From Strongylocentrotus droebachiensis (taxonomy: Eukaryota; Echinodermata; Echinoidea; Camarodonta; Strongylocentrotidae): a DNA stretch of 64,000 nt. The position numbers and the translations under genes were made by a program. The stretch lies in contig JAVYIG010000871.1 of NCBI GenBank assembly GCA_035222895.1, positions 248,001 to 312,000 of the forward strand, read 5' to 3'. Within the stretch, counting starts at the first letter, position 1; each line of letters begins with the position of its first letter. Of the stretch, positions 33,163 to 46,025 are shown one piece after another. The notes beneath the pieces were generated by a model, which saw only the letters and a list, made by a program, of their open reading frames with translations, ran no database searches and was not told where the DNA came from.

Positions 33163-36050
33163 GTTCTCTCACAGCATGAACTTGGCAGTGGTCTTGCACG
33201 CGCGATGCATCCAGAAATTGACGTAATGGTGTTTCATAGTTTGTCTCACGATGTGCCTATACAATATAATTTCTGGAAAAGAAATATTTTGTATACTTTC
33301 CGTTCAGAAAGTATACTTTAAGCGGCGTATTTTGGATGATAGTTCGTGCTATTAATAGCCTGTCACAAGAATGAGATCCAGGAGAAATCTAGACAATCAA
33401 AGCATAAGTGCAGAATTCATAATATATGCATGTGCTTCTACACATTAGTTTGTGTACATGCTCTCTATGAGGATTGAAGTTTCCTATCAAATGTGAGTCT
33501 CGGAGTGCATATTTCAAAACGTTCCAGTTTTTCAATGTTCGGCCGTGCGTCGATTTTGAGAAGGAAAGGAATTCGATAAGAGATTGAAGCTTGACTGAAT
33601 GAGGGCATCGAATTTGAGGTGGTTCAATGTGGTTCTATCGGTATAACCGCGATATGACGAAAATCCTTGAATGGCGATGCTCTCTTAAAGACAAACTAAC
33701 GTACATGTTTCAGTTAACATATGGTTCAGGGGTAATCGTGAAACTCACATAAAACCATGAAGCATCATGTACGAAATTTCATCTCGCTTGTAATGTATAT
33801 CAGCAAAAAAACTGTTGTCAGATGCCCAGCATCACTTTCAATTACGACAAAAAATTGTCTTCTTTTTCGTCAGACCTTCCTGCTTACGACATGAGTGTCT
33901 AGTTTATCCTCAGTTTGTTTAAAAAGACAATTTTTTTCCTTCTTGAGTGGTTTCACGAGAACAGGTTTTGTAGCGAGACGTCACCGTCACTGAATGTTTT
34001 GCTTTTGGTTGCAGTGCTTCAATCCATGTCACATCTTGAGTTTGGTTCAGGAGTTTAAAAAAGGCGTATCAATATTCTCTCTGGAATCCTTTTCTCGATC
34101 TTTCCTCATAGGCATGGTCTATATCACCGTGATCATATTTCGTAAGACCTTAAAGCAAGTCATCAATAGGAAAGAGTAGAGAAGTCCGGAGAACAACATC
34201 TTGAAAGGAGTGAAAATATCTGAACGGGCCGATTGACGACCCATTTATCTCTCCATATCGCGTAAAAACGTCCAATTAGCTGAGGATTGTTCCAATACCC
34301 GGTGGAGCGAGAGAAACAGCACAGTCAGAAGAAGTGTTAATTTCCCTAGCGCAGAGATATCAGTCTGGTAAGGATCTCTATCCCGGCAGCTAGCGATATA
34401 TTGAGATCCACAATCACTCCACTTGGCTAGGCACGAGCTCCGGCCTGGGAACCCGCGAGAGTTTTCCCTTCTCCTCCAAAGCGTCGTGTCCACTTACAAA
34501 TTTTCGCTAAGTGCGTGGGAGACACGGGCAGACCGTTTGTGACGCCCTTGCTCTGACATGAACGCTCTGATAATCATACCGCGAATCGTCTGCATTTTAT
34601 GGGACTGAAAACCAAAACGTTGCTGCCGAGAAGCGTTTCCCAAGCGCATGCGCTATATTTGATCCAATCAGTGCGACTCCTGCCCAACTAATCATACAAC
34701 GAACCGCTAGCTCCTCGTAGTCAGCCAACACAGAGTCCGTGATGCATTGCTTGAACGACGCGAACCACGATCTACTGCTGATGTTAAGAGTGTGTAATTA
34801 ATTTGCTCTTGGCGTTTGTGTGTGAGTGCATTATCCATATTAACCCAATGGTATTGTTGCAGTGTGTGAGTCCCCTGTACTGTCATGACCTTAGAAACGA
34901 ATTTTTCAGAGGTACTGCGACGGTATCATGTCATAACCGAGTTGCAGATATTTCTCAACGTAACTCAATGATGTAGCGAGTGAAAACAGGGAGGTCAGGT
35001 TGCATGTGGGAAAAGGAGATGGCGGTGGTGTTGTTGACACTCACTGTGTACCGGTTGCCTGTTGTTGACATGAGGTGCCTATGAGATCTAAAGATACCAG
35101 GGGCTCCCGAAGAAGTCAATCAGTTAATCAGGTATACCTTAAAGAATGACGAAAATCAAGACGAGGACAACTTCATCCTGGAGCGACTTCATCTTAGCTC
35201 AAAATACGATAAATGCATTATATTAGTGCCCAAAATGTTAAAAGCGGATTGATGAGGGTAAAGGTAAATCCTATAGAATGTAAATTTCTTTAAAATGCTA
35301 CAATTCCCTTCACACCCGAGAAGATCTTCTTAACAGAACAAAAGACGTGGTATATACGTTATCAAGTCCTCCGCATGCAGCCAAGAAATGTTTATACAAA
35401 TACTTATTAAAATAGAAAATAAAATGAATACATTAGCCTTTCATTATTAACGGTATTTTGGGGACACCCAGGGAAGAAGAGACACACAATATTTAAAAAA
35501 TATTTACATGTGTCAGACTTCACTTTAAATTTACCCGGTATAAAACGAATGTTTGTATTATGATTTCAATGTTATATTAAGAAGAGTATATAGGATTTCA
35601 AACGGAATGTTAATTTCATACAATTTTCTAATATGCGGTTTGTAGCAACCCCCCGAAAGAGGGAAAATATTTTCACAATACCTATTACCTACCTGCATGT
35701 GTCGATACCTAAATGTTTAAACCAGAAGCATAACATTTTCTTGAATGTTGGAGCTCGTCTTTCTATTCCGTCATTGTTTTACAGCTTACAGCTTCATTGT
35801 CATTGAACTGACACCAATAGATCGGTTTACTAACATATTCAAATTGTATGCATACTGTGTGACGAAGGTTTACTCCTGACAAACCCAAAAGCTTTCCCCA
35901 GGCTTGCCCCCACATAACAACAAGTTATGTATGCATAATGCATTCTAACTACTGTAGTTCATTCATTAATATCAGGTTAATGGAATACCTCGTCACTAGG
36001 TCCCCAGGAAAGAAACATCCATACATTTGAATATGTTAGTAAACCGGTCT
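33163..36050. other. GPCR 5' flank and intergenic DNA
   Basis: No other gene recognised. A perfect 10-bp stem hairpin (GTATACTTTC and GAAAGTATAC) lies at 33291-33316. A relatively GC-richer stretch runs from about 34380 to 34760, but I see no coding frame with known domains. Confidence 0.4.
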
Positions 36051-36318
36051 CACTATGAACATGACGGACAAAGAAAGAGGACAAAATATACAGTTCCTCA
36101 TTCTACCCTCAACAATTGGTGTGGTAGACAAAGAAACAACCCTTCACTGCTATTATGTAAAATAAGTAGAACGGGTGAATATGCATGTGACACCTGTTCT
36201 ACACATTTTTACATAATAGCAGTGAAGGGATGTTCTTTTGTCTACCACAGCAATTATTGAGGTTAGAATGAAGAACTGTATATGTTGTCCTCTTTCTTTG
36301 TCCGTCATGTTCATAGTG
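36051..36318. mobile_element. CACTA-like foldback MITE (268 bp)
   Basis: The ends are inverted copies starting CACTATGAACATGACGGACA and staying complementary for about 110 bases inwards. TCT lies directly outside each end (36048-36050 and 36319-36321), a 3-bp duplication. A CACTA terminus with a 3-bp target duplication is the CACTA/EnSpm signature. No coding capacity. Confidence 0.75.
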
Positions 36319-37840
36319 TCTATTGCTCACCATATCCTACATGAATTGTGACTTCCAGCTTTAAAAAAGTTTCATGTTGTGTACAGCATTGATCAATCTA
36401 TTTACCCCTTATTTTACTCGAATCACGTCCACAAATAATTTCGACGCCAAGACTTCGAAAATACAACGGAAGGCACTTTCAACAGTCTTCTCCATCGCCC
36501 ATTGAAATGAACGACCATTGACCTACGGTGTAATTTAAGCAAGAAATCTCTACAATACTACAATAGAAATGGAATTGCACTTGAGTTGGTTTCTCAAAGG
36601 TCCTTGCCTTTATGTCTTAAGGAGAAACTTGCGTTTTCCTTTTCTTTTCGATAATTACATTGTGTTGTTCTCTGAATCTTAAGTTCTGATTTTATAAAGG
36701 CACGAAATGTAAGGGGGTGTGCTGACGTTGTTGCTATCACTTCGTAAAACATACAGGAATTCATACATGGGTGTCTTGCTGTACATACTTTTTTTTCTCC
36801 ATCTGGTTCAATGGCGTGATTACTCTTTAAAGATAAAGTTGAGTTCTGGTCATGCAGTTGCATTGTGAAAGAAACGGTGTGGAATCGATCAGAAAAGGTT
36901 GATCATCTAGCATTTGAGTATTGGTGTGTATTGCAAGGTTCTTGAATCATCAAAAATATAAGAAATTTGGCCAAGTCTTGGTAAAAGTTACAAGCACTGT
37001 TACCAGAAAGATGTATATGGGACTAAACAAACATGTGGCATTAAAATGAGATCCTCATCTTTAAGCTATAACATGTCACATTTAGAATATGTCATTTGAA
37101 GAGCCATGCTTTTCAGGGAACATTTTTTAATCTAATTTTCTTCCACACTTGCATAAAAAAACAATGAAAACGCTCAAAAATTATTATCACCTCTCCCCAG
37201 AACTCAACCTGATGATGCAATGTTGTTGTTTTTAATTAATGCCTCGTCGTTTCTTGTTTCTAATACTTTATGTGTTTTTTTTACATTCAGTTATTAAATC
37301 CTGTATCAGTTTATACATTACTGAAGCATTTCAAAAAAAGTATTGCATGTACAACTCTGCTGTTCATTAAAGTTTTGCATACATGTATCTCACCAAGGAA
37401 AAATATACCATGACACACTCACCGTATGGGAAATCAAAACGTAGAGGTACCAATATAAATATATTGTATCTTTTCTTGTGTGGCATATTTTGTCGTGATA
37501 CGAATAATGTATCGCGAGCTAAAGTAATCACTGTCTTGAATTCAACATGGGCCTGCTTAAGAGTTAAACATAGCTGTATTGGTTTTCTTTGAAATGATAT
37601 GACTTATGTTACGATAGCACGAAATCTTGGACCATTGTTTGAGCAGAGATGATCGTGATTGATGCATGCGACTGATGGGTTACTAAGGCAACGAGATGGA
37701 GAAGTCTTATGACCATCAAACACGTCTTTCCACTTAGAAGATGCAAGTAATAATCCTTTGTGTTGATATTAGTTCACCAGATACTAACGGTTTCATTTCT
37801 GTTTTATTTCTTCACTTTCCGCCTTCCTGTCTCCTTTCTC
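36319..37840. other. intergenic, no gene seen
   Basis: AT-rich; short frames only. Confidence 0.45.
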
Positions 37841-37980
37841 CTCCTTCTCCTCCTTCTCCCCCATCCCCCTCTCTCTCTCTTTCTCTCTCTATCTCTACCC
37901 CTCTCTCTCTCTCTCTCTTTCCGTATGTGTTGGATTTATCTGCCCCCCCCCCACCCCTCTCCCTCTCTTTCTTTCCTCCC
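37841..37980. repeat. (CT)n-rich pyrimidine tract
   Basis: CTCC, CT and C-rich runs on the plus strand. The 125- and 91-codon frames through it read as Ser/Leu/Pro repeats and are artefacts. Confidence 0.9.
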
Positions 37981-38979
37981 ATCATTTGCCCCTCCTTTCC
38001 CAGTCTGCATCTCAATCAAATTTTTAGTTTTGTAATCAATGATTTATGTTTGTCTGTCTTTAAAAAAATAAAAAATAAAATAAATAAAAAAATGTTTTTT
38101 TTTTTTAAAGACACATAATATGTGACTCCGTTTTTTTGTCTACAAACTATGTACGAATCGGTTAATACGAAAATTGTATCTTGGGTTATTTGTTTAATAC
38201 TTTGCGATGACCTCTCTTCATCCATCCGGCAGAGATTCAGGCGCCTCATGATTTTAACCATGATCTGATGAAAGGTAAAACAAAAATACTTGATCTCCTT
38301 CAGAATAACGAGTCCAAAATGCTTATCGCAGGCTTGCCACAGGCATCAACAAAAAAGGATGAAATAGAAGAAAAGCTAGTGTGCGAATACGCTTGATGTA
38401 TTTCTTTTCCGACCTTGAAAACGCCAAAGTGCTATCGTGTGTGCATCTTCGATTAAACGTGAAGACGATGGTAAACAGAGTAACTGACCATTTGCCATTC
38501 TGACCCGGGGTGAGGTTTCATTTTTTTGTTCTATGTGGATTTTGATATTAGACAGGATTTCACAGGCGCGCACTTCTGCGCATCAGAACCGGTGCAAAAT
38601 GCATAATGACATATTGCGGAAAATTACAAAGAATTTCTTGAGTTTTGTGGCATAAAGGCAATTAAACTGTCTCGGTAACATTGTTGAAGGTTCATGAAAA
38701 AACTGGGTAATTTATGTATGATATGTTACTTATTATATCCCTTCAGCTGTACTAACCCTCTAACATGCAACAAATTCTGAAAAAAAATTATCAAAGATAT
38801 TTATGGTTTTCTTTGAAGGTGTCACTGTACGACACCCTCTAACAGTAAATTCTCCCAACAATTCAATGCTTTTCATTCACCTAAAAAAGTAATTAAATTG
38901 TAATAATATAGTTTGGAGAATTAAGGAATCGATCAGATCAGTTTTTTTCAAATTTGTATCATTAATGATGGTTCGTTTT
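37981..38979. other. intergenic, no gene seen
   Basis: An AAATAAAA-rich stretch at about 38060-38095 may be a retroposon tail. No gene. Confidence 0.4.
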
Positions 38980-39085
38980 TGTATTCAAACTTCCAGATTA
39001 TCTTTAATTGTGCATCTAGTATTGAAGTCACTACATTAGCACCAATTTCTCTCATCTGCACAATATTATCAAGTCCCTTTAAGCA
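38980..39085 (-). mobile_element. MITE fragment related to 61390-61606
   Basis: Shares AGATTATCTTTA, TTGAAGTCACTAC and the end ACAATATTATCAAGTCCCTT with the right arm of the 61.4-kb foldback element. The left arm is not evident. Confidence 0.5.
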
Positions 39086-39274
39086 TTGAAGATGTTCAAG
39101 TCTCTCATGTAATAGGCCATTATGACTGCTGTCTTCCTCTCGTCTTAATGGAAGCAGGATGATGATGGTGATGATGGAAGATTGATTTGAGCGCTTATCA
39201 CGCCACAATCAAATAGGGGGAAGAGAAGACTAGAAGAGAAAGGAGGGGGAAAACATAAATATGAGAAAGAAGTT

Positions 39275-39299
39275 AATAATAATAATAATAATAATAATA
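39275..39299. repeat. (AAT)n microsatellite
   Basis: A run of TAA/AAT units directly next to the SINE end at 39301, consistent with an expanded SINE tail. Confidence 0.85.
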
Positions 39300-39300
39300 G

Positions 39301-39485
39301 TGGGTTCCTGTATAGCGCTCATGTCTGTCATACGTGACACTCCTGGCGCTCTCAATTATTACCCTGGCTTTAGCACGGCTGCCATAAGGCGCTCTAGCAT
39401 TTCAAGGAATTAGTTCTTGCCAGGTACCCATTTACATCACCTGGGTTGAGTGTGGCAAATGTAGATCAATGTAAATACAATTAAG
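39301..39485 (-). mobile_element. SINE 3' part, minus orientation
   Basis: On the minus strand it reads CTACATTTGCCACACTCAACCCAGGTGATGTAAATGGGTACC and so on, then a GCGCTATACAGGAACC end, then the microsatellite. This matches the body of the SINEs at 2938 and 14664. The tRNA-like head is missing. Confidence 0.65.
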
Positions 39486-40335
39486 ATGATGCGACCCCTC
39501 CCTCACCTACATTGTACCCTCTTATCGGTGGCTGTAATTCCAATTTCATTCACTTAAGTAGACGTGTGCCCCCTATATTGCCCGTGTCCCCTCAATGCCT
39601 GAACCTCAGTTCCACCCCAATGGCTAAGCACAAACACAGTTTCATTGATATTCATTATATCCTTTAACCCTTGCCGTTCTCTATATAAACATATTTTTTG
39701 AACAGTTTGTTAAATTTTATCTTCCCATAGATATTAGCATTTGCAATTTTCATTTTACAGTTGATGTAACAATCCACTCACTCATTATATATTAAAAGAT
39801 CCAGGCCGTTATAAAGGTTGGACAGCCTTTCAGATTCCCTTCTTATTTTTTCTTTTTTCTTTTAACCATATTAATCTTGAACAATGAGGTCGCGTGATCA
39901 GAGACCTGACAGGTTTACGTCAGATAAATGCCATATAAGACGATAATGAGTAAAGCAATGAATGGCTTGCGTGATAATGGTGTTTATCAATAAGAGTTCG
40001 TGCAAGCTATTACAATTAAAGCAGTAAAGGGCCTATCCATTGAAGCACCCATTCCCGTTTTATACAGAAAATAGAAAGTCACTCGTTTTTAGAATGAATG
40101 AATGGATTTTTAAAAAGACATTTGGAAAGTAAACGAAAATATTCTGATGCGATACTTGGCCCAGAGATCATACAACTAAGACACAGAAAGAGCTGGATTT
40201 CTAAGAATTATATAAAACAAGGATTAGGTGTACGGTTAAAATGCATACAGTTGAACTTACAGATTGAAGCGAATGTAAAAATGCAACTCTATGGTCATGA
40301 AAAACTTTAAGGTGTAGATGTTGTAATGAAGTGCT
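39486..40335. other. intergenic, no gene seen
   Basis: No recognisable gene. Confidence 0.45.
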
Positions 40336-40640
40336 TTCAAAACCGAACTTGGAATACGAAGGTGGTGGGTTAGATCCCCGCCATAGCACTGAAATGATTG
40401 AGCAAGGCATGTTTATCTTTGTTGCTTCTCTCCATCCCTTGGTGTTGACTGGGTAACGAAAGGACGCGAACATCAATGAGGTTGAATTAGCATGGAAATG
40501 TGCTCCTGTAAAATGGCGAGTGCTGGATTACTCCCTAGTGGGGGTGGTGAACATCCACTTTACCTGAATGTTTCGAGGGAGGAGCATCTTAAACTAATGA
40601 CTGCAGTATAGAATTAACATGTAAAGCGCTCAGAAATATA
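40336..40640 (+). mobile_element. tRNA-like SINE
   Basis: The B-box-like phrase GGTGGGTTAGATCCCCGCC follows an anticodon-arm-like stretch. The copy ends GTAAAGCGCTCAGAAATATATTTAAGCACTA, a typical SINE 3' end (AAAGCGCT...). Boundaries are approximate. Confidence 0.5.
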
Positions 40641-41203
40641 TTTAAGCACTAAACGAATGAGGCTCTTACCATTCGACATGAACCTGTGCTCCTTCATTTA
40701 TTCTTTACACAACCTAACCTCCCAAATGTATTAATACCGTCTCATATCCTGTCATCCATTCAAAAACAAGTCCTCCCCCTCAGTACTCGGCCTGCCACTT
40801 TCGATTAACGGCATCGGACTCGTAAGTCCATGCATCCACCGTTTTGAAGGATTTTGCCTGAGGAAAAGCTCTTAACACGCGAGATTGTACGGTGTTAACA
40901 AGACCTGAGGGCCTCCCCGATTTAGATCATGTAGTGGTGGTTAACACATTTTCCAATTGATCTACTTCTGCAGGAGACCAATCTGCATGTTGTGCCAATC
41001 AGTTATCGATGGAGAATAACAAGCAACATTTCCAAAGTGTTTTTTCTTCTAATTTTCGGGGATTGGATCCGAGGCAGTGATCACTGGGAGCTTTTACCGT
41101 ATCTACGAATGTAGAATGAAGTTTGCTGTAATTTTGTATTAACAAATCTGCATAAATAGTCTTTGTATGATATTGTATAATATGCTTCAGTGTCCAATCG
41201 CTT
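40641..41203. other. intergenic, no gene seen
   Basis: Contains the first copy (about 41093-41155) of a diverged direct repeat whose second copy is at about 41780-41845. Confidence 0.4.
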
Positions 41204-41708
41204 AAAGGGATAGTTGAGTTTGGGTATAGCGAGTACAGTTTTGGTCAAACTGAATTTTAGTAACCAAAACCTGCACCATTACACTACAAACTAAACATCA
41301 TAGCTGCACCATTCTCGTAAGGTACACACACATGACAAACGACTTAGTAATAAGCCTGTTAACAATAAAAAAGAGCCATTTAACCATTATGAGGGCATTC
41401 TCTAAAAATTCATTGATTTCAACCATTTTATGCATGTTATGTTTTGTTAAAATAATGATTAAGTAGAGAGATCATAAACTATTTAAAAACATTTGTTTTA
41501 AAAGTGTAAGCGTTTTGTGTGTCTTTCAAGATCTGGTGCCCCACAAATATTATAAATGATTATATGTATGGATATTTCAGCCGTCTCTGAACCGATTGTG
41601 TCATTTGAATTGTATATGCTCTTTCAAATTTGACACACTGCTTTTCATTATGTCACCCCCAAAAATAGTTTGTGTAGCGCCCTTTATACCAAAACGCAAC
41701 TATCCCTT
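41204..41708. mobile_element. TIR element (about 505 bp)
   Basis: Left end TTAAAGGGATAGTTGAGTTT and right end, on the complement, TTAAGGGATAGTTGCGTTTT, both continuing to GGTATA. Flanking bases are TAA/TTAA-like, so the exact duplication is ambiguous. No coding sequence. Confidence 0.65.
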
Positions 41709-43545
41709 AAAACAATATAATGTGATAAGATGTGCCATTATCCTTCTCAATGACATATTCCAAAATATAAGCAAGTTTTCGCGAGCTTCATGCTACTGTG
41801 AATATAGAATGAAGTTCGCTGTATATTTTTGTTTACAAATTTAAAAAGTCGTTTAGATTTTCTCTTGTATAAAATATAGAGTCAATTGGAATGTTATTCC
41901 AAGCGTGAATTTTCAAAAATTAATCATGCTCTTTGCCAATCTTACATGAAGTCGTTTCATTAACATCCCTAATTTTCTTCTAAAAATAAAAGGCGTTGAC
42001 GAATATGATAAATTGAATGTGACAAAATTCACTTCATAAGTTTTACTTTGATAAAACAAGCATGAATTTTAACATACAAAACAGGAATTGCTCAAAGGAA
42101 TTGCTCAAAGGAATTTACTTTGTGGTTTACCAAAATCGGATAACGGCAAATTCTAAGAAGAAGAACAAAAATATTTTGAAGCGAAGCAAAGTACAAACCA
42201 CTTTTAAATGTCTGACATCTTAACATGATGCAGCAGAAAAATAGAGGAGAGACCAAAAAACATACACGTTATTTGACAAAGGTGAACTTATAATGTCATC
42301 CGGGTTAATCCTATTAAAATCTATAATTGGTACAGCGAAAGAGTCCAACCACGCACACCATTATCTTTATCAAATCGACCTACTTCCCTGTATAGATGAT
42401 GCTTTATGAAATGATGAGTTATATTTCTGAATAAAAGCCGTATTTCTATTTCGATTGGTAAGAAATACGAGGCCAAAAGGATAATTGGGCACAGCTGAAA
42501 GAATAATTTTCCAAAATATGTGGCGCTTTTTATCGACTTTGTTCAGGGATAGGAGGTTCGATCCGTAGCGTGCGAATTCATGGGGCACACAGTGAAAGGT
42601 TTACATCTCTGGTATAAGTTGGGTTTAGTTTCGTTTGAAATCTAGAGTATGAAAAACAGAATTAACGATTGATGATAAGGATGATATACTTCAATCTATA
42701 ATATCTACGATGCCTCAGTCCTTGCACAAACAAAGTATTTTCTTTTCACAGCGTTGACAAAATTGAGGCTTTGATGAAAACAAAATGTGAAAAACTCTGC
42801 TAAACTGAATAGGCCGGAACTTATACAGAAAACCTGGTAGACATGTCGGTTGAATTGTTGAGCTAAGTGTAATGAAATTTCTCATGTTTGAAACATAATT
42901 GATACTCACCAATTTGCAAATGGCCTTTTTGATTTTAATTGTTAATGTTTGTATTAATCATGGTAACCAAACGTTATGGTAAACTGTTTTGTCTTTCACC
43001 AAACATGCCATAAACGACGGATTTTTGGAGTGGCGTTTCCTTATTCTACAGGGGGGGGGGGGTGGAGGGGGAGGAGGGGGCGAATCCAAGTTTTGCACAT
43101 CGTTGTTTTTTTTGCGAGAAAAAATCCCCTGAACCTGTTATACTTGGAGCCTCGGTGGCATGCCGGCATTTTATCCACTTCCCCATCATTATAAAATCCT
43201 GCGTACGCCACGGTCCATTAACCCATTTTCAAATGAAGGACCATTGTGCATGGCTCTTTTATCATAGAGTATTTTTTATTATATCTATTTCACCATGTTT
43301 ATGAAAACATTCTACCACGAATGCGCTGAATTCAATTATCGAATAGGCATTCATAGTCGGCAAAAAAAAAAATTTGTGTTTGCAAGGACACGCTCTAAAT
43401 AAACGTATTTTGAAATTGATTTTATATATTTTGACGTTCCGTCAACATTAAAGGTACTAGTCACTTTTGGGGGAGATGACGAAATATCATTAAAACGATT
43501 TTGAAACGCCAAGACATCTGTATTCCAGTAAAAGAGTTCCTCTCG
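41709..43545. other. intergenic, no gene seen
   Basis: Includes a 15-bp tandem duplication (GGAATTGCTCAAA) at about 42086-42113 and a G tract at 43051-43062. Confidence 0.45.
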
Positions 43546-43983
43546 AAGGGATTGGCTATCTTTGCCTCAGACTCTAAACATAATCCGGCATTTAGCTCAT
43601 CCTGCAATGTTAAAAGCACTGTTTAACAATGCAAAATCTGAGATGCATGGCCCTGCAGCGTCTGTGATAAGGTGTAATAATGAAACTCTAAAAAAATGCC
43701 ACTTCAAAATGATCATGAAGTGGGTCAAAAAAAGTAAAAATCTTTGAGTGACCGGTTTTACTATACTCATTTTCCCCAATAGACTGTAGTGTTAAAAAAC
43801 TGTTGAGAAAATGGTTTTTGAAATTTCGAATTCCAATCATAAATATGTCGATAGTCAAACGGGCGATCGGCTTGAAAACTTCATGGGATTCCTGGCTGAC
43901 CTAAAGTGTTATAATTATGATTGCAGCATGAGCTAAATTCAGAATTTTGTTTAGAATCTGAGACAAAGATACCCAATCCCTTT
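43546..43983 (-). mobile_element. MITE family M, copy 2 (foldback form)
   Basis: Both ends are inverted copies of AAGGGATTGGGTATCTTTG...TCTAAAC...TTTAGCTCAT. The interior carries family words in the orientation opposite to copy 1 (ATGATCATGAAGTG, CTTTGAGTGACCGGTTTTA, CCCCAATAGAC). Confidence 0.75.
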
Positions 43984-44498
43984 AATAAAGATCTTGCTAC
44001 CTCACGTCTCCATTGGAAAGAGTGTTATTGATTCTTCATCATACAAAGTGGAGCAGTATATATTTCTTAGCTATTCTGTAGTAGCGGTTCTCTCGGGGGA
44101 ATTCTACAATCCCCCTCCCTATTTTTGTTACATTTATTTTAGTAAATGAATTTGAGCAAGACAAATGAAGCAAATGAGTGCAAGAATTCGAGGTACACCC
44201 CCCCCCCCCCCCGCCCACACTATTCTCCTATAGAACGACGCCTGGTAATGTTATTAGAAATTCATGTACATGTATAAACAGTTCATAGCCGTAGGAAGAT
44301 GCATAACTCATCGGATGTGTTCGTTGAGTCCAATATAGATTCTGAACAATTAAATATATCATTTACAATGAAAAATACATATTTTGGTGACATACCTTTA
44401 ATAGACAAAAAACAGTATTTTCAATTAACTCTTAGTGACTCAATCCTGTTTCTGGGGCATTTTGTCAATAAAATGATGGTAAATCACAATTCGAAACC
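43984..44498. other. intergenic, possible LINE upstream part
   Basis: A poly-C run lies at 44199-44212. The plus-strand frame that starts at 44299 may be decayed LINE sequence, but nothing diagnostic is seen until about 44600. Confidence 0.35.
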
Positions 44499-45213
44499 AT
44501 TTTTTAGGTGCTTGCTTAGATGTAAATTTGCACTTCGGCAGGTGCATGAAACGCATCAAATTACATGGATCACTAAACAGCGAAGCCAATGCAGCAGTGC
44601 TACAGGACGTAGCACGCGATAACCAATCAATTAAATTTCATTTAACTAATCCCAGATTGTTGATTACACATAAATCAATCAGACATCATGGCACCGATTT
44701 ATGGAACAATTTATCTAAAATAATTAAATCATGCTCGACCCTTTATTCTTTTAAAGCGACACTAAAACGTCACATTATATCCTTATACAAAATCGTTACT
44801 CATTAAACTTCGTCTCTTAATTCGAATATATTTTCAATTTATTAATTCTTAAAATACAATAGTATTGTATTATAAACATTACGTACCAGAACCCCATTCG
44901 CACTTGCACATGCACTTTCACTGCACCCACTTGATCAATTTCGTGTGTACAATTATATAATTTAAGAGTTTGCCGCTATTCTCTCGAGGCCGCCATCGAT
45001 TTCAAGCTTACCGCTCATGATGGCGGTCTCCTGCGTTTTCTGTAATTGATCTTCTTTTTTTTCTTTTTTTCATTGAAATTATATTTGTGTTTGTATGCAT
45101 CTTATTCAATGTACTTAAAAATGTATAATTATGTAAAATGAAGAAATATTTGTTACTTTATGTATATGATTATGTTTCATTTTGAAAATGCAGAAATAAA
45201 AACAAACAAACAA
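44499..45213 (+). mobile_element. 3' end of a non-LTR retrotransposon (LINE)
   Basis: Holds the C-terminal tail of an RT ORF (44528-44806) followed by about 400 bases of 3' UTR and an A-rich tail after GCAGAAATAAAA. The 3' UTR has a hairpin-prone pair GGCCGCCATC...GATGGCGGTCTCCTGC at about 44988-45034 that recurs in a second tail at 45757-46025. It is 5'-truncated, as usual for LINEs. Confidence 0.7.
44528..44806 (+). pseudogene. LINE reverse transcriptase C-terminal tail
   Basis: A 92-codon frame. Its block KSIRHHGTDLWNNLSK followed by STLYSFKATLKRHI matches the common C-terminal wording of jockey/CR1-like RT ORFs, which end with an IR..G..LWN.L.......S...FK..LK pattern. The catalytic RT domain is absent because the copy is truncated. 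The exact clade cannot be told from the tail. Confidence 0.65.
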
Positions 45214-45333
45214 ATGTATGAATAAACCAAATATGACTTTTAACCGACCTCTCTATAGGTTGGGCTTTGTGTGTGGAAGGGAGAATCATTATCATCAAAT
45301 AATATTGGGGCTTCTTCTTTTGAATGGAAGATT

Positions 45334-45490
45334 GGGGCCCTGTTTCATAAAAACTTGTTTTCATTAAGAAATGCTATAAAAAATGATGACAAATCTCCTC
45401 CCGGCCAATAAACTGCCACTACTTCAGAAGCTTTTACATTAATTGCAAGTTGTTATTGATTTTAAAAAAAATATATGAAACAGGGCCCTG
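45334..45490. mobile_element. GGGCCC-end MITE, copy 1
   Basis: Left end GGGGCCCTGTTTCATAAAAA and right end ATGAAACAGGGCCCTG are inverted copies around about 120 bp. The same family is at 47281-47431. Confidence 0.8.
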
Positions 45491-45756
45491 TTATTTCTAT
45501 ATCAGGGGAAAACCCGCAATGGATATTCGTCTCGTAAATATCATCCCAATCAATCATAAAAGATCGACTCTGTAAAACTCATGAATTCATTTAACACCGT
45601 TTTTTTTTATTTCTTCCTCGAAATTTCATAATACATAGAGTTATGATGAAAAGCATGTCATTGCACAACACACTTACCAACTCATACACAAAGATCGTTT
45701 AAACACTTTTTCATTTTAAGTTTTACCTTAAGATTTTTTTTGTTCTTGTTTTTTTT

Positions 45757-46025
45757 AGGCCGCCATCCTTGTCAAGCTTTGTTTATGATTGCGGTCTCCT
45801 GCAATTTTCCAACAGAATATTTCGGATAATACTTTAAATTTATGATAATATGTTATGGAAATAATAAGTTTCGTTATTATATGTACATATATTATGTACA
45901 AAAAGCATTTTGACATGAAGAAATAATTGTTTGTTTATGTTGTATTATACCTTACATTTATATGTTCTTTGTTATTCAGTTATATTTTATTTGGAAAAAA
46001 TGCAGAAATAAAATCCAAAATCAAA
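45757..46025 (+). mobile_element. second LINE 3' UTR copy
   Basis: Shares GGCCGCCATC, GTCAAGCTT, GCGGTCTCCTGC and TGCAGAAATAAAA with 44988-45213, but is diverged in between. No coding sequence. Confidence 0.65.

Noticed and set aside
37741-38118. Ser/Leu/Pro frames over a CT tract
   Set aside because: Low-complexity pyrimidine DNA with no start context or domain.
40790-40860. tRNA-like stretch with GGACTCGTAAGTCC
   Set aside because: Only one arm is convincing; no good A box, B box or acceptor stem was found around it.
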